Notes: generated by a model from the letters alone, not told the origin. A stretch of DNA of 36,387 nt from Bacillota bacterium (GCA_016293805.1 JAEDDI010000018.1:1-36387); one strand, 5' to 3'; counted from the stretch's first letter, positions 14,218 to 22,784 are shown. Numbers and translations are program-made.

Positions 14218-15840
14218 ATGGCATTGATTAAATGTACTAAATGCGGTAAATCCTATACAAGTCAGCTTGATGCATGCCCGCATTGTAATTATAGTCCGAG
14301 TGCATATGTCTGTCCAGAATGCCATAGTTTGTGCAGGAGAACAGATGGAGCATGCAAGAAATGCGGAATGCCTTTTAATCATCAGACTTTTATGCCCGCT
14401 CCTGCGAAATACCTGCTTGCACAGCTTGAAAAAGTTGAAAAAGCGATGGCTGTTGCTACAAAGTATGAACAGTGGGCAGCATTGTATAACAGACTGAATG
14501 TAATAGGGGATATCGGCAATAGCACAGAGTTAAAAGAAATATGTATTAAGAATGTAAACCGTATTAAAGCAGAGAATAATAAAAAAAGGGAGTACAATAA
14601 ACTAATAGCATTAATTGACAGTTCTGATTCAGTGGATGTACTGGCAGACTGCTTGAATCGATTGGAACAGTATAAAGGAAATGACGGATATGAAGCCGCA
14701 TATAACAAGTGCAGGGTGAAATGGCAGGAAGCTGTATATAATTCTGCAGCATATGAAAGTAATCCGTCAACAGCTAAAGAACTGTATTCCAGTATTGGAG
14801 ATTACAGGGACTCAAAGGACAGAATTGCTGCCATTGAAGAAGAAGAAAAAAACAAAATAAAAAAGAAGAAAAGGAAAAAGGGTATTATTGCAGGAGCGGC
14901 GGTTATGTGCGGAGCTGTTGCATTGCTGATAGTATTTCTTGTAATTCCAAGAACTAACTATATACAAGGTGTTGAGGCGTATGAAGCCGGTAATTATACT
15001 CTGGCAATTGAAAAATTCAAGAATGCAAGCGGGTACAGTAACGCAGAAGAGTATCTTCTGATGTCATATTATGACTATGGTGACAGTCTGCTTAAGGAAA
15101 AAAAGTATTCTGAGGCTTCAGAAAGCTATATTTCAGCAGGGACATATAAAGATGCCGCCAAAATGGTTAATTATGCGCTTGGAATGGAAGCTATAGAAAA
15201 CAAGGAATTTGATAAGGCCTATTCATACTTTGAATCTGCCGGCGGTGTAAGAAAATCAAAGAGAATGATGAACGCGTGCAAGCTTCTTGAAGCAGAAGAT
15301 TTATATCAACAGGGTCATCTTGGGGAGGCAAAAAATGCGTTTAAAGCACTTCCAAAGAAGTTCAAGTATAATGGCATTTCTGTATCGAAGAGACTTGATA
15401 CTCTTGCCAGATACAGCAGTTTTGTCAGCTTGTGCGGCGAATGGTCAGATGTTGACGCATATATGGAAGTCAGACAGACTTATAGAGATGATGGAAGTTC
15501 CCACTACTGGTACAGTACATGTGCTGCAGATATGAAGATAACCTGTAAAATCCAAAAGAACGGAAAGGTTTTAATTGAAGGCAGAGTTGATTTCAGCCTT
15601 TATACTGAGTATTCATCGCTTAAATCAATAGTTGCTGATGGACGAAAGGACGTGGGCTATAATATTAGTGAAACAGTGTCATCATTGCCGAACGGCCTTT
15701 ATATTGCGGATTATATAAGTATGACTGTAAATGGAAGCAGAGTAAAAGTAACATATTATAACAACGATGAAAATGCAAGTCGCTATTTTTCATATTTATA
15801 CATGACTAAAATGAATTTTTCAAAGGATCTGAATTATTAA
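14218..15840 (+). CDS. Zinc-ribbon, single-pass membrane protein with extracellular TPR-like repeats
   Basis: A 540-aa protein with the same plan as the one at 2099. The N-terminus carries two zinc ribbons (C6, C9, C20, C23; then C32, C35, C46, C49), followed by a helical region to about residue 215. A strongly basic stretch (KIKKKKRKK) leads to one membrane segment (about 222-244). Outside lie several TPR-like repeats (e.g. GVEAYEAGNYTLAIEKFKNA) and a C-terminal beta domain of about 150 residues. The topology puts the ribbons with the conjugation enzymes and the TPRs in the envelope. Likely a scaffold or sensor; ligand unknown. Confidence 0.82.
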   Translation: MALIKCTKCGKSYTSQLDACPHCNYSPSAYVCPECHSLCRRTDGACKKCGMPFNHQTFMPAPAKYLLAQLEKVEKAMAVATKYEQWAALYNRLNVIGDIGNSTELKEICIKNVNRIKAENNKKREYNKLIALIDSSDSVDVLADCLNRLEQYKGNDGYEAAYNKCRVKWQEAVYNSAAYESNPSTAKELYSSIGDYRDSKDRIAAIEEEEKNKIKKKKRKKGIIAGAAVMCGAVALLIVFLVIPRTNYIQGVEAYEAGNYTLAIEKFKNASGYSNAEEYLLMSYYDYGDSLLKEKKYSEASESYISAGTYKDAAKMVNYALGMEAIENKEFDKAYSYFESAGGVRKSKRMMNACKLLEAEDLYQQGHLGEAKNAFKALPKKFKYNGISVSKRLDTLARYSSFVSLCGEWSDVDAYMEVRQTYRDDGSSHYWYSTCAADMKITCKIQKNGKVLIEGRVDFSLYTEYSSLKSIVADGRKDVGYNISETVSSLPNGLYIADYISMTVNGSRVKVTYYNNDENASRYFSYLYMTKMNFSKDLNY

Positions 15841-15876
15841 AGTATATAATAATAAGGAAAAATGAGGGTTAAACAA

Positions 15877-16494
15877 ATGAGAAAAAATATTATTTCAATG
15901 GCATTGGCTTTTATATTATGCATCAGTATGGGCATATTTTTTACAGGATGCGGGGAACCTTCTCCAAAGGAATCAGTAAGTACATTTCTTGATGCACTGA
16001 AATCCGGTGATTCTGAAACTGTGAATTCAGTGTATGCTGATAAAGATATCAGCATTTTAGATGTCATTTTCGATTCTGATAACGAGGGAGGATATCTGGC
16101 AAGCGATAGTTTTGAGCAGAGACTGACGGATTCAGTATTAGGCTTTGATTATGTTATCGAAGATGAGGCAGTTAATGGCGACAAGGCGACAGTAAAAGTA
16201 ACAATTAAAACATATCCAATGGGAGAAGCATTAACTAATGCATACAATGATATGATGTCAAGGATTTGGGAGCTTGCATTTTTGGAGGAATCAGAACTTG
16301 ACGCAAAACTTGCAGGTATCTTAAATGCGAGATGGGACGAGATGACTGAGAAATCATATGAATCAGAGGTTGAGATTTCATTGTCAAAGGCTGATGGAAA
16401 ATGGGTTGTAGATTCACTTGATGGTAATGATGATTTTATTAATGCTATTACAGGCAATCTGATAAATGCGCTCGATAATCTGGATTTAGAATAA
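15877..16494 (+). CDS. Small lipoprotein of unknown function
   Basis: The ATG at 15877 is preferred: GAGGG lies eight bases upstream and it opens a compact lipoprotein signal ending in FFTGC (C25); an in-frame ATG at 15862 is possible and adds five residues. The mature part starts with PSPKESVSTFLDALKSGD, the opening of NTF2-like/DUF4878-type lipoproteins, and ends with a WVVDSLDG strand typical of that fold. It probably binds a ligand or partner at the outer face of the membrane. It continues the envelope set of the operon. Confidence 0.75.
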   Translation: MRKNIISMALAFILCISMGIFFTGCGEPSPKESVSTFLDALKSGDSETVNSVYADKDISILDVIFDSDNEGGYLASDSFEQRLTDSVLGFDYVIEDEAVNGDKATVKVTIKTYPMGEALTNAYNDMMSRIWELAFLEESELDAKLAGILNARWDEMTEKSYESEVEISLSKADGKWVVDSLDGNDDFINAITGNLINALDNLDLE

Positions 16495-16547
16495 CTGCAG
16501 AGATAGATTCTTTTAAGAACGCAGAATAAATTTTATGGAGGAAGAGC

Positions 16548-17333
16548 ATGACTCAAAGAAATAATGACCCAAACAGTCAGAATTCTATCTTATGTACGAA
16601 ATGCGGAAGGGAATTCAAGCCGAGTGAATTATTCTGCAGAGAGTGTGGAACTCCGAAAGCTGTAGCGGGAGGCAGATGTCCAAAGTGTGGAGCGGCAGTG
16701 CATGAAGGACAGGAATTCTGTCCATACTGCGGTGTCAAAACAGTCTATGACCGAGTGACTGCTGCCGTTACAACTCCGGCTTCAAAGAATACAAACGCAT
16801 CTGTGTCCGGAAAGAGGAAACCTCTGGCCATAATTCTTGTGGCGGTCTTACTGTTTGTTATTCTTATGGTTGTCTTGGTTTGTAAGCTAGGTACCAGAGT
16901 GATTTATGACGGTGAGTATGATGTAGTCAGGGAAAGCGTTAGATTATCCAACTCTGATTATTATGATAGCTATGAGGCTGATACGGAAGGGATTCATGTT
17001 ACTATTTCAGGACTTGATGATACAAAAGGCGAGAGCGGAGTGATAACACTTAATCGTGACGGTGACATTTATACGGGTATTATGGAAAAGGATGAATCAA
17101 GTGATTCTGATCTGTTTTATAATGTCACATGGGATGATGATAATGTTCCTGAAGTGACGAAAAATCCTTACGGGTATTCTGCCGGTTCACTGAATATGAA
17201 TCACACTTTTTTTTATGTCAAAGAAGATGCAACTATATTAAATGTAAACTGGACATATAATCATCTGATTTATGGGGATAGTGATGACGGACACTACTTT
17301 GGATCTGATTGGTACTATCTGGAAAAGGAATAG
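16548..17333 (+). CDS. Double zinc-ribbon, single-pass membrane protein
   Basis: A 261-aa protein with two zinc ribbons (C16, C19, C30, C33 and C44, C47, C58, C61), a Thr/Ala/Ser linker, a basic patch (SGKRK) and one membrane segment (about 91-113). An acidic, beta-rich C-terminal domain of about 150 residues should lie outside. It is a paralogue, in its N-terminal half, of the protein at 11558. A 53-nt gap precedes it and a strong GGAGG is present. No function recognised beyond the shared ribbon-TM-outer-domain plan. Confidence 0.8.
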   Translation: MTQRNNDPNSQNSILCTKCGREFKPSELFCRECGTPKAVAGGRCPKCGAAVHEGQEFCPYCGVKTVYDRVTAAVTTPASKNTNASVSGKRKPLAIILVAVLLFVILMVVLVCKLGTRVIYDGEYDVVRESVRLSNSDYYDSYEADTEGIHVTISGLDDTKGESGVITLNRDGDIYTGIMEKDESSDSDLFYNVTWDDDNVPEVTKNPYGYSAGSLNMNHTFFYVKEDATILNVNWTYNHLIYGDSDDGHYFGSDWYYLEKE

Positions 17334-17411
17334 AAATACTCTGTGCGTATTTTGTTCAGCTTAATGTGGGATATACATCAAATATACGAGGGAGGTTTAA
17401 AAGATAAATAG

Positions 17412-18998
17412 ATGAAGAAAATATTATCGATTATTATTGTGTTTTGCCTGGTATTTACAGGAGTACTGTTCACAGAAAGCGGCAGTGCTCAGGCATATAC
17501 GGGTGCAGAAACATTTTACGTTGAAAAGGACTACGTTAACTTATATGAGGGAAAGACAGAAGACATCCAAGTTACATGGACAGGCAGTTCTACACTTACC
17601 GTAAAATCCTACAACACTTCTGTTGCAACAGCATGGTGGTATAGAGATGCATTCGGCAATCATTTTATACGTATCGAGGCGAAGCCAGGAGAAGGAACAT
17701 GCTGCATAAGAATATATAATAAGTCAGATTCTTCAGACTATGTAGATATTTATGTAAATGTTATGAGAGACCCGTTAAATAGTGGAGAAGGGGACAGCCC
17801 TGAATATGAAGATATCAGTGGGAAATATATTTCGCTGTCACAGTCAACATATGAGTATAACGGGAAATACAGAAAGCCTGCAGTAACTGTTTCAGGGCTT
17901 ACAGAGGGAGAGGACTATATTGTTTCCTATTCCGGCAACAAAGATGTAGGAACAGCAACCGTAACAGTAAAAGGGATTGGTTCTTATTGCGGAACAATCT
18001 CAAGACAGTTCACAATAACACCATATGATATCAGCAGGCTTGCGGTATCTTTATCAAGTACTGAATATGAGTATGATGGAAATGCTGCCCAGCCTTATGT
18101 AATATTTGACGGATTTGATGGAGATGTTAATTACACAGTAAGATATGAAAACAACATATCCGGTCCAATAGCGCTTGCAGTTATTGAGGGTACAGGGAAT
18201 TTTACTGGCAGAGTTGAAAAGAAATTCAAAATATTGCCTGAGAGCACAGAGATTAAGTCCCTTACCCCGGGAAAAGCCTGCATGACAGTTAGGCTGTATA
18301 AGCAAAGCCGTTATACATCAGGGTATCAAATCAGGTACTCTACAAGCAGATCAATGACAAATTGTAAAAGGGTAACTCTTGCAGGCACATCTAATCTGAC
18401 CAGAAAGATAACAAACCTTAAAGGGCATCGATACTACGTCGAGGCAAGGACATACAGGGAATACGGCGGAGTCAGGTACTACTCCCCATGGGGAGCAATG
18501 TCATATACGGATGTAAAGCCGAAATATTCTCCTGAAACAGTACTGGCTGCGTATAAAAAATATCTGAGAAGTCACACTCTAAATCCAAAATGGTATAAGG
18601 AAAATCCATACTATAGATATACTCTTCGCGATATGAACAGTGATGGAATTAAGGAGTGCCTGGTGACATACTACAACGGTGGGGCAAGAGGTTCAGGGGC
18701 AATTCTTGCATACAAGAACGGCAAAGTAGTGTGCTTAAAGAAATTCGGTGGTCAGCCGGAGTTCTTTAAGATAAGCGGATCTACTAATATCTCAGTAGGG
18801 GGAGCAAGCGGTGCTGCGTACTACAGTTATACCGAATATTCATATAACGGAAGTGCAGTTTCCAGAGTATGCACATACACCATGGACGGTACAGATGGCG
18901 AACTTGTTTACTACAAAGGTAAATATTATATAAGCAGAAGTGAATTTATGAGCTATAAGAATAAACTGACTAAGATGAAACTTGTAAAGATAAGATAA
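17412..18998 (+). CDS. Secreted protein with Ig-like repeats and FN3-like domain
   Basis: A 528-aa secreted protein with a signal peptide (cleavage after GSAQA). It has an N-terminal domain of about 110 residues, two Ig-like repeats of the same YNGK...NKDVGTATVTVKG type as the first operon gene, and an FN3-like module. A C-terminal ~160-residue domain contains DMNSDGIKECLV, a motif often seen in secreted clostridial proteins. No cell-wall anchor is visible. The ATG lies 16 bases after the only good ribosome site (GGAGG, 17391-17395) and an in-frame TAG directly precedes it, so the spacing is unusually long. It is the last intact gene of the presumed operon. Confidence 0.83.
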   Translation: MKKILSIIIVFCLVFTGVLFTESGSAQAYTGAETFYVEKDYVNLYEGKTEDIQVTWTGSSTLTVKSYNTSVATAWWYRDAFGNHFIRIEAKPGEGTCCIRIYNKSDSSDYVDIYVNVMRDPLNSGEGDSPEYEDISGKYISLSQSTYEYNGKYRKPAVTVSGLTEGEDYIVSYSGNKDVGTATVTVKGIGSYCGTISRQFTITPYDISRLAVSLSSTEYEYDGNAAQPYVIFDGFDGDVNYTVRYENNISGPIALAVIEGTGNFTGRVEKKFKILPESTEIKSLTPGKACMTVRLYKQSRYTSGYQIRYSTSRSMTNCKRVTLAGTSNLTRKITNLKGHRYYVEARTYREYGGVRYYSPWGAMSYTDVKPKYSPETVLAAYKKYLRSHTLNPKWYKENPYYRYTLRDMNSDGIKECLVTYYNGGARGSGAILAYKNGKVVCLKKFGGQPEFFKISGSTNISVGGASGAAYYSYTEYSYNGSAVSRVCTYTMDGTDGELVYYKGKYYISRSEFMSYKNKLTKMKLVKIR

Positions 18999-19064
18999 TG
19001 ATTTGTCAGAATACGTATAGTTGTTTTGCTTTCATGATTTAGCATACAAGGAGAAAGAGAAAGA

Positions 19065-19362
19065 ATGGTAATGAACATAACACATCAAATAGGCAGGATT
19101 CTATCTTCTGTACCAACTGTGGAAAAGCATTAGCAGCAGGGGAGATGTTCTGTGGTGAATGTGGAAAGCCAAGAACTTTAGGAGGCAAAGCAGATGTCAT
19201 TACATAATCTTAAGGAGTTGGAACTTTGTGATATCACAAGGAAGTCAAGGTACACCATGAAATGGATAGAGGATTCAATGGATTATGGATGAATGGCGGA
19301 AGAACGGGCTACAGCATTGATGAGTTTTATGTAGAACTTAGGGATATTATTGCAGATTAATA
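19065..19362 (+). pseudogene. Decayed zinc-ribbon gene copy
   Basis: The ATG at 19065 follows a good ribosome site (AAGGAGAAAGAG), but its frame stops after 22 codons. Another frame encodes a clear zinc ribbon (CTNCGKALAAGEMFCGECG) that matches the first ribbon of the proteins at 11558 and 16548, but it has no start and ends at a stop near 19209, where the parent sequence GGRCPKCG is broken by inserted bases. Further downstream are only short frames such as TGYSIDEFYVELRDIIAD ending at 19362. A frameshift, a small insertion and truncation together indicate a remnant of one more zinc-ribbon/TM gene at the operon end. Confidence 0.7.
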
Positions 19363-19369
19363 AGTGAGA

Positions 19370-19407
19370 GAGTGCATTCAAGTCAGATTTTGAATGTACT
19401 CTTTTTT
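19370..19407 (+). terminator. Rho-independent terminator ending the operon
   Basis: GAGTGCATTCAA (19370-19381) pairs with TTGAATGTACTC (19390-19401), 11 of 12 positions, with an 8-nt loop and six T (19402-19407). It is the first convincing + strand terminator after position 73, which supports one long transcript over the region between. Confidence 0.85.
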
Positions 19408-19559
19408 AATTCGGTTGACGGCAGGTGTATAGTCGTAAAAACTCTCTTTTTTAAGAAGAATGAATTCTTTCTTTTCCCTTCATCTAACTGGTTGTATACT
19501 GTAATCAGCAGAGTATCTACAGGAGATGTGCCAGGCACATAAGGGAAAACGAGGTCAGC

Positions 19560-20327
19560 ATGATAAAAGTAACACCGACTAAGCATCTTACAGGAGTGAC
19601 CATACAGGGAGACTACTATGATTTTAAACAGATAGTAGACAGTATCTATAATATTACGGGAGTAACGGAGGATATCAGTCATCCATATTATGCAGTCAGA
19701 AACAGACTGCTTGCAATATGCTACGATATACGTCATGCATCAATGGGAAACAGGGATGTAGTTACAAAAGACAATGGCATTAACACTGAAATAATGAAAT
19801 GGCATAATATGATTGTACCCGAACGCAATGTGTATTACAGCGCAAACATACTGTTTCCGGAAGCAATATTCGCAAGCCTGGCCGTTCCGGAAACATACAC
19901 GTATTCAGCTTTGGACTACGGAATTAAAGGAAATCGAACAGATGAAGGGCTGCCGCATATTCCGTATGCCGACTACTATATGGACAGGGCGGTTTTAGAT
20001 GTACTCTTTGCCGGAATCTGGCAGGCACTGGGAAGTGTAATCGGGGATGAGGAACTTGAAAAAATACTAAGTTTAAAGGAAAACTCCAATGAGATGTATG
20101 TCTATTATGTGACACACTATCTTGACAAGTGCAACATGGAATTATTAAGAACCGATTTTGACAAGAGGAAGGATAAACTGAAGAATATAACAAAACGGCT
20201 TATAAAAAAGCCGAAGACATACTTAAAGATAGAATACAAACTGAAGAATTATGCAAGAGCGCACAATCTCTCGATATATCATCTTTCCTATCCGGAGCAA
20301 GAGTATCCTGAGGAAATAATCTGGTAA
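19560..20327 (+). CDS. Conserved protein of unknown function
   Basis: A 255-aa protein, soluble by composition, beginning MIKVTPTKHLTGVTIQGDYY. It has a helical body with tryptophan and tyrosine rich stretches, and a basic region around residues 195-225 (DKRKDKLKNITKRLIKK). It resembles a family of uncharacterised Firmicutes proteins (possibly DUF6904), but I cannot confirm the family. No catalytic motif, signal peptide or membrane segment is seen. GAGG lies six bases before the ATG. It is transcribed alone, between the terminators at 19370 and 20343. The 150-nt leader shows no convincing promoter. Confidence 0.7.
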   Translation: MIKVTPTKHLTGVTIQGDYYDFKQIVDSIYNITGVTEDISHPYYAVRNRLLAICYDIRHASMGNRDVVTKDNGINTEIMKWHNMIVPERNVYYSANILFPEAIFASLAVPETYTYSALDYGIKGNRTDEGLPHIPYADYYMDRAVLDVLFAGIWQALGSVIGDEELEKILSLKENSNEMYVYYVTHYLDKCNMELLRTDFDKRKDKLKNITKRLIKKPKTYLKIEYKLKNYARAHNLSIYHLSYPEQEYPEEIIW

Positions 20328-20342
20328 TACATAGACAAAACG

Positions 20343-20375
20343 CTATAGCTGCCTCGGGAGGCAGCTATAGTTTTT
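20343..20375 (+). terminator. Strong hairpin terminator, probably bidirectional
   Basis: CTATAGCTGCCTC and its complement GAGGCAGCTATAG form a perfect, GC-rich stem (20343-20370) followed by five T on the + strand. On the minus strand the same hairpin is followed by a T-containing stretch just after the stop of the minus-strand pseudogene, so it may serve both sides. Confidence 0.9.
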
Positions 20376-20683
20376 CCTGCAGAAGGTGAACCTGATTTCG
20401 AAGGACCTCGCTGAAGCCTTCAAGATCATCGAAAGATAGACGTTCCATCTCATAAGGTCAACAATGTTATTAATAAGCGGCGTTATTCCGGTTGACAGTA
20501 TTACTCCCGGATGACGCCTGTCCTTCTTATCCTTTCTTCCAGAGCCCAGAACCTGTCAGAAGGAGCTCCATCAGAAGAAAGAATATCCATATATTCTTTA
20601 ATCAGATGTTCCATGTAATTTTCCTGCCACCCGGGAAGTCTTTCTCTGAATAATTTTGTGTCTGCTTTTGATGCTTTTTTCAT
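20365..20683 (-). pseudogene. Frameshifted remnant of a small conserved clostridial protein
   Basis: Reading the minus strand from the ATG at 20683 gives MKKASKADTKLFRERLPGWQ... and then ENYMEHLIKEYMDILSSDG, a pattern I recognise from a family of ~110-aa uncharacterised proteins in Lachnospiraceae. The open frame stops at 20501 after 60 codons. A one-base shift near 20535 restores RRHPGVIL, and a second shift near 20450 gives ERLSFDDLEGFSEVL through to a stop at 20365. Two frameshifts in the expected order of the family indicate a recently broken gene. The rest of the 20376-20916 interval holds only the terminator at 20795 and a weak promoter-like stretch. Confidence 0.65.
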
Positions 20684-20794
20684 GTCTAGTATTTACCGCT
20701 CTGGTGCGAACAATATATTTCTACCTTTAGTATACTCTATACAGTGAATGATTTAATTGCAAACATAGCTACATGTACACATATTGCTACCACC

Positions 20795-20819
20795 AGAAGG
20801 TCATATACCTTCTTTTTTT
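20795..20819 (+). terminator. Hairpin terminator
   Basis: AGAAGGT (20795-20801), loop CATAT, ACCTTCT (20807-20813) and seven T form a compact intrinsic terminator. It stands alone between the minus-strand pseudogene and the gene at 20917, with no + strand gene directly before it. It may be a leftover of a lost gene. Confidence 0.7.
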
Positions 20820-20848
20820 GTTCTTTCCCTACCTTTAACCGGTCACTG

Positions 20849-20875
20849 TTGAAATTCAGAATACATAGGTAATAT
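20849..20875 (+). promoter_or_regulatory. Weak candidate promoter
   Basis: TTGAAA (20849-20854) and TAATAT (20870-20875) resemble -35 and -10 boxes, but the spacer is only 15 nt. It is placed correctly to serve the genes at 20917 and 21264. Confidence 0.25.
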
Positions 20876-20916
20876 ATATCGAATACATTTCACAGGGAAA
20901 TGAGAATCATACCGTT

Positions 20917-21261
20917 ATGAACAGGAAAATAAGGAACAACCTCTACGCATATATAAAGAAACAGTGTGGGGAGGACTTAAGGAGACAGGTTGAGACTTAC
21001 GGAACAGGCGGAGAGTCCAAAGCAAGATATGCTTCCATTGCAGGCTATTATGAGGTACCATATAATAAAAATACTGTGAAGAACACATACTACACATCCG
21101 GCAAGGGCATCGTTAACGCATTATATAATAAGAGCCGGCAGGCTAAGCCTAAGAAGGTTTCTTTGGTAACATCCAAAAACTGCCCGGGCCTTACCTCAAA
21201 GTACTGGACATACTCAAGTGAATACAAGAGAATGGTTCTGAAAAACAAAAAGGAATTTTAG
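20917..21261 (+). CDS. Hypothetical basic protein, 114 aa
   Basis: A lysine- and tyrosine-rich 114-aa open frame ending two bases before the transglutaminase-like gene. It has no signal peptide, membrane segment or recognised motif, and I find no ribosome-binding site before its ATG. It contains two cysteines and runs of basic residues (e.g. SRQAKPKKVS). It may be a real small protein cotranscribed with the next gene, or the remnant of a longer one whose start is lost. I do not recognise it. Confidence 0.45.
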   Translation: MNRKIRNNLYAYIKKQCGEDLRRQVETYGTGGESKARYASIAGYYEVPYNKNTVKNTYYTSGKGIVNALYNKSRQAKPKKVSLVTSKNCPGLTSKYWTYSSEYKRMVLKNKKEF

Positions 21262-21263
21262 CT

Positions 21264-22634
21264 ATGAAGAAAAAATTACTGGTTTTACTCTCATTAATCC
21301 TCATTATCGCCATGGTCCCGGCTGAGGCACTTGCCTTAAGCGCAGACTACGAACTGACGGACACATTCACTCAGACAAAAAATGTATCTGCAGGAGAACA
21401 GATAGAAGGTAAAATTGAAGGAAATACCCTTACTATAACAGGAACTACTGATATACCTTTAAATGGTATAGGCATGAACTTCGTTCCGCCATATTCGGGT
21501 TCGCAGGGAAAGACATCAGGACGCGTTTCGGGAAACACGTTCACGCTGACAAAGAATCTTTCCTCGCTTGCTCCGGGGCTTTACAAGATTAACATCTATC
21601 CGACTTCAGGCACCTTCACGGGAGTGCCCGCACTCACAAGGATGATACCTGTAGTTATCGGCAGTGAATCCGGATTTGTGAAGTATACTGATATAGAGGC
21701 GGCAAACAAGGCAACATATGCGGTGCTTGATAAGCTCTGCGTTCCGTCCCAGTTTGAAAAGGCAAATCTTTCGGACATGCCTTTTGTAAACAAGAATCCT
21801 CAGAAGGATGAAGAATCACAGCCTCTCACATCCTCGCAGTGCGCGTATATAAAGAAATGGACTCTTGAGATAACAAAAGGGTGCACTACAGATATTGAGA
21901 AAGTAAAAGCAATATATACATATGCTGCAAAGCATCTTTACTACGATAACAACAGAAGGGGAAAGACCTTCAACAATCCTTACTATAACCTTAAGAGGAT
22001 AACTGAAGGAACGGGCTCCGGATACAATTATCAGAACGGAAAAGTAGCCGTGGAGTGCACAGGATATGCGGCGCTTGAGATTGCAATGGCAAGATCAATC
22101 GGCATCCCTGCAAGAATGGTAAACGGAAGACACAACAATACGTATAAAGACTGGTCACAGATTACACCCCTTAGCGGACAAAATCACCACTGGGCGGAAG
22201 TATATGTAAACGGTCAGTGGATAGTGGCAGACGCAACAGATGCTACAGAAAGTGACTATAACTATAATTCGAAGCAGTGGATAACAAAGGGTATTTCAAG
22301 CTACTTCACATTCGCACCTACTATTCAGCAGCTGTCACAAAGCCACATTACATACACCGTATACACAAAACCTATGAGTCTTAAGCTTTCATCGGGAAGC
22401 GGATATATACTCTGCTCATGGAGCAAAGTTCCTGCTTCAGGATATCAGCTTCAGATAGCGACAAACAGCTCGTTTACTAAGAACTGCAAGACTTACAGCG
22501 TGACTTCATCATCAAAGAAGGTTACTGGAATAAAAAGCGGCAGGACATATTATGTCAGGATCCGTCCATATGTAAAGGCAAACGGTACAAAGAGATATTC
22601 AAGCTGGAGCAAAGCATACAGCATAAGAAAATAG
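21264..22634 (+). CDS. Secreted transglutaminase-like protein with FN3 domain
   Basis: A 456-aa secreted protein: signal peptide (to about ...EALALS), an N-terminal beta domain of about 120 residues, a transglutaminase-like cysteine peptidase core and a C-terminal FN3 module. The catalytic triad is visible as C265 (VECTGYAAL), H309 (NHHWAEVYV) and D323 (VADATDA). Proteins of this build act on the envelope or on host/other surface proteins by peptide cleavage or transamidation; which one cannot be told. AAGGA lies nine bases before the ATG. The FN3 part resembles those in the other secreted proteins of the window. Confidence 0.88.
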   Translation: MKKKLLVLLSLILIIAMVPAEALALSADYELTDTFTQTKNVSAGEQIEGKIEGNTLTITGTTDIPLNGIGMNFVPPYSGSQGKTSGRVSGNTFTLTKNLSSLAPGLYKINIYPTSGTFTGVPALTRMIPVVIGSESGFVKYTDIEAANKATYAVLDKLCVPSQFEKANLSDMPFVNKNPQKDEESQPLTSSQCAYIKKWTLEITKGCTTDIEKVKAIYTYAAKHLYYDNNRRGKTFNNPYYNLKRITEGTGSGYNYQNGKVAVECTGYAALEIAMARSIGIPARMVNGRHNNTYKDWSQITPLSGQNHHWAEVYVNGQWIVADATDATESDYNYNSKQWITKGISSYFTFAPTIQQLSQSHITYTVYTKPMSLKLSSGSGYILCSWSKVPASGYQLQIATNSSFTKNCKTYSVTSSSKKVTGIKSGRTYYVRIRPYVKANGTKRYSSWSKAYSIRK

Positions 22635-22636
22635 AC

Positions 22637-22674
22637 AAATAGTCTGGCGGCCAAAAGAGGCCGCCAGACTATTT
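22637..22674 (+). terminator. Long perfect hairpin, terminator
   Basis: A perfect 16-bp inverted repeat (22637-22652 with 22659-22674), GC-rich core, 6-nt loop AAAAGA, begins two bases after the stop of the transglutaminase-like gene. The T run is short (ATTTAGATT), but the stem is very stable. Confidence 0.8.
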
Positions 22675-22756
22675 AGATTATAACCTTTAGTATGAATATT
22701 TAATATTATGCACTTTAGTCTAATTGAACCTCGCTAAATATGTGATATTATGTCGG

Positions 22757-22762
22757 TATAAT
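22757..22762 (+). promoter_or_regulatory. Candidate -10 box for the two-component operon
   Basis: A perfect TATAAT lies 28 bases before the GTG start proposed at 22785. Transcription from it would begin near 22769, giving a short leader that includes the GGGGG ribosome site. No clear -35 box is seen at the right distance. Confidence 0.4.
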
Positions 22763-22784
22763 ACTGTGCATGGGGGTTGATGCT

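Noticed and set aside
19408..19559. TTGACG at 19415 as a -35 box for the gene at 19560
   Set aside because: No -10 box lies at 16-18 nt and the distance to the gene is large.
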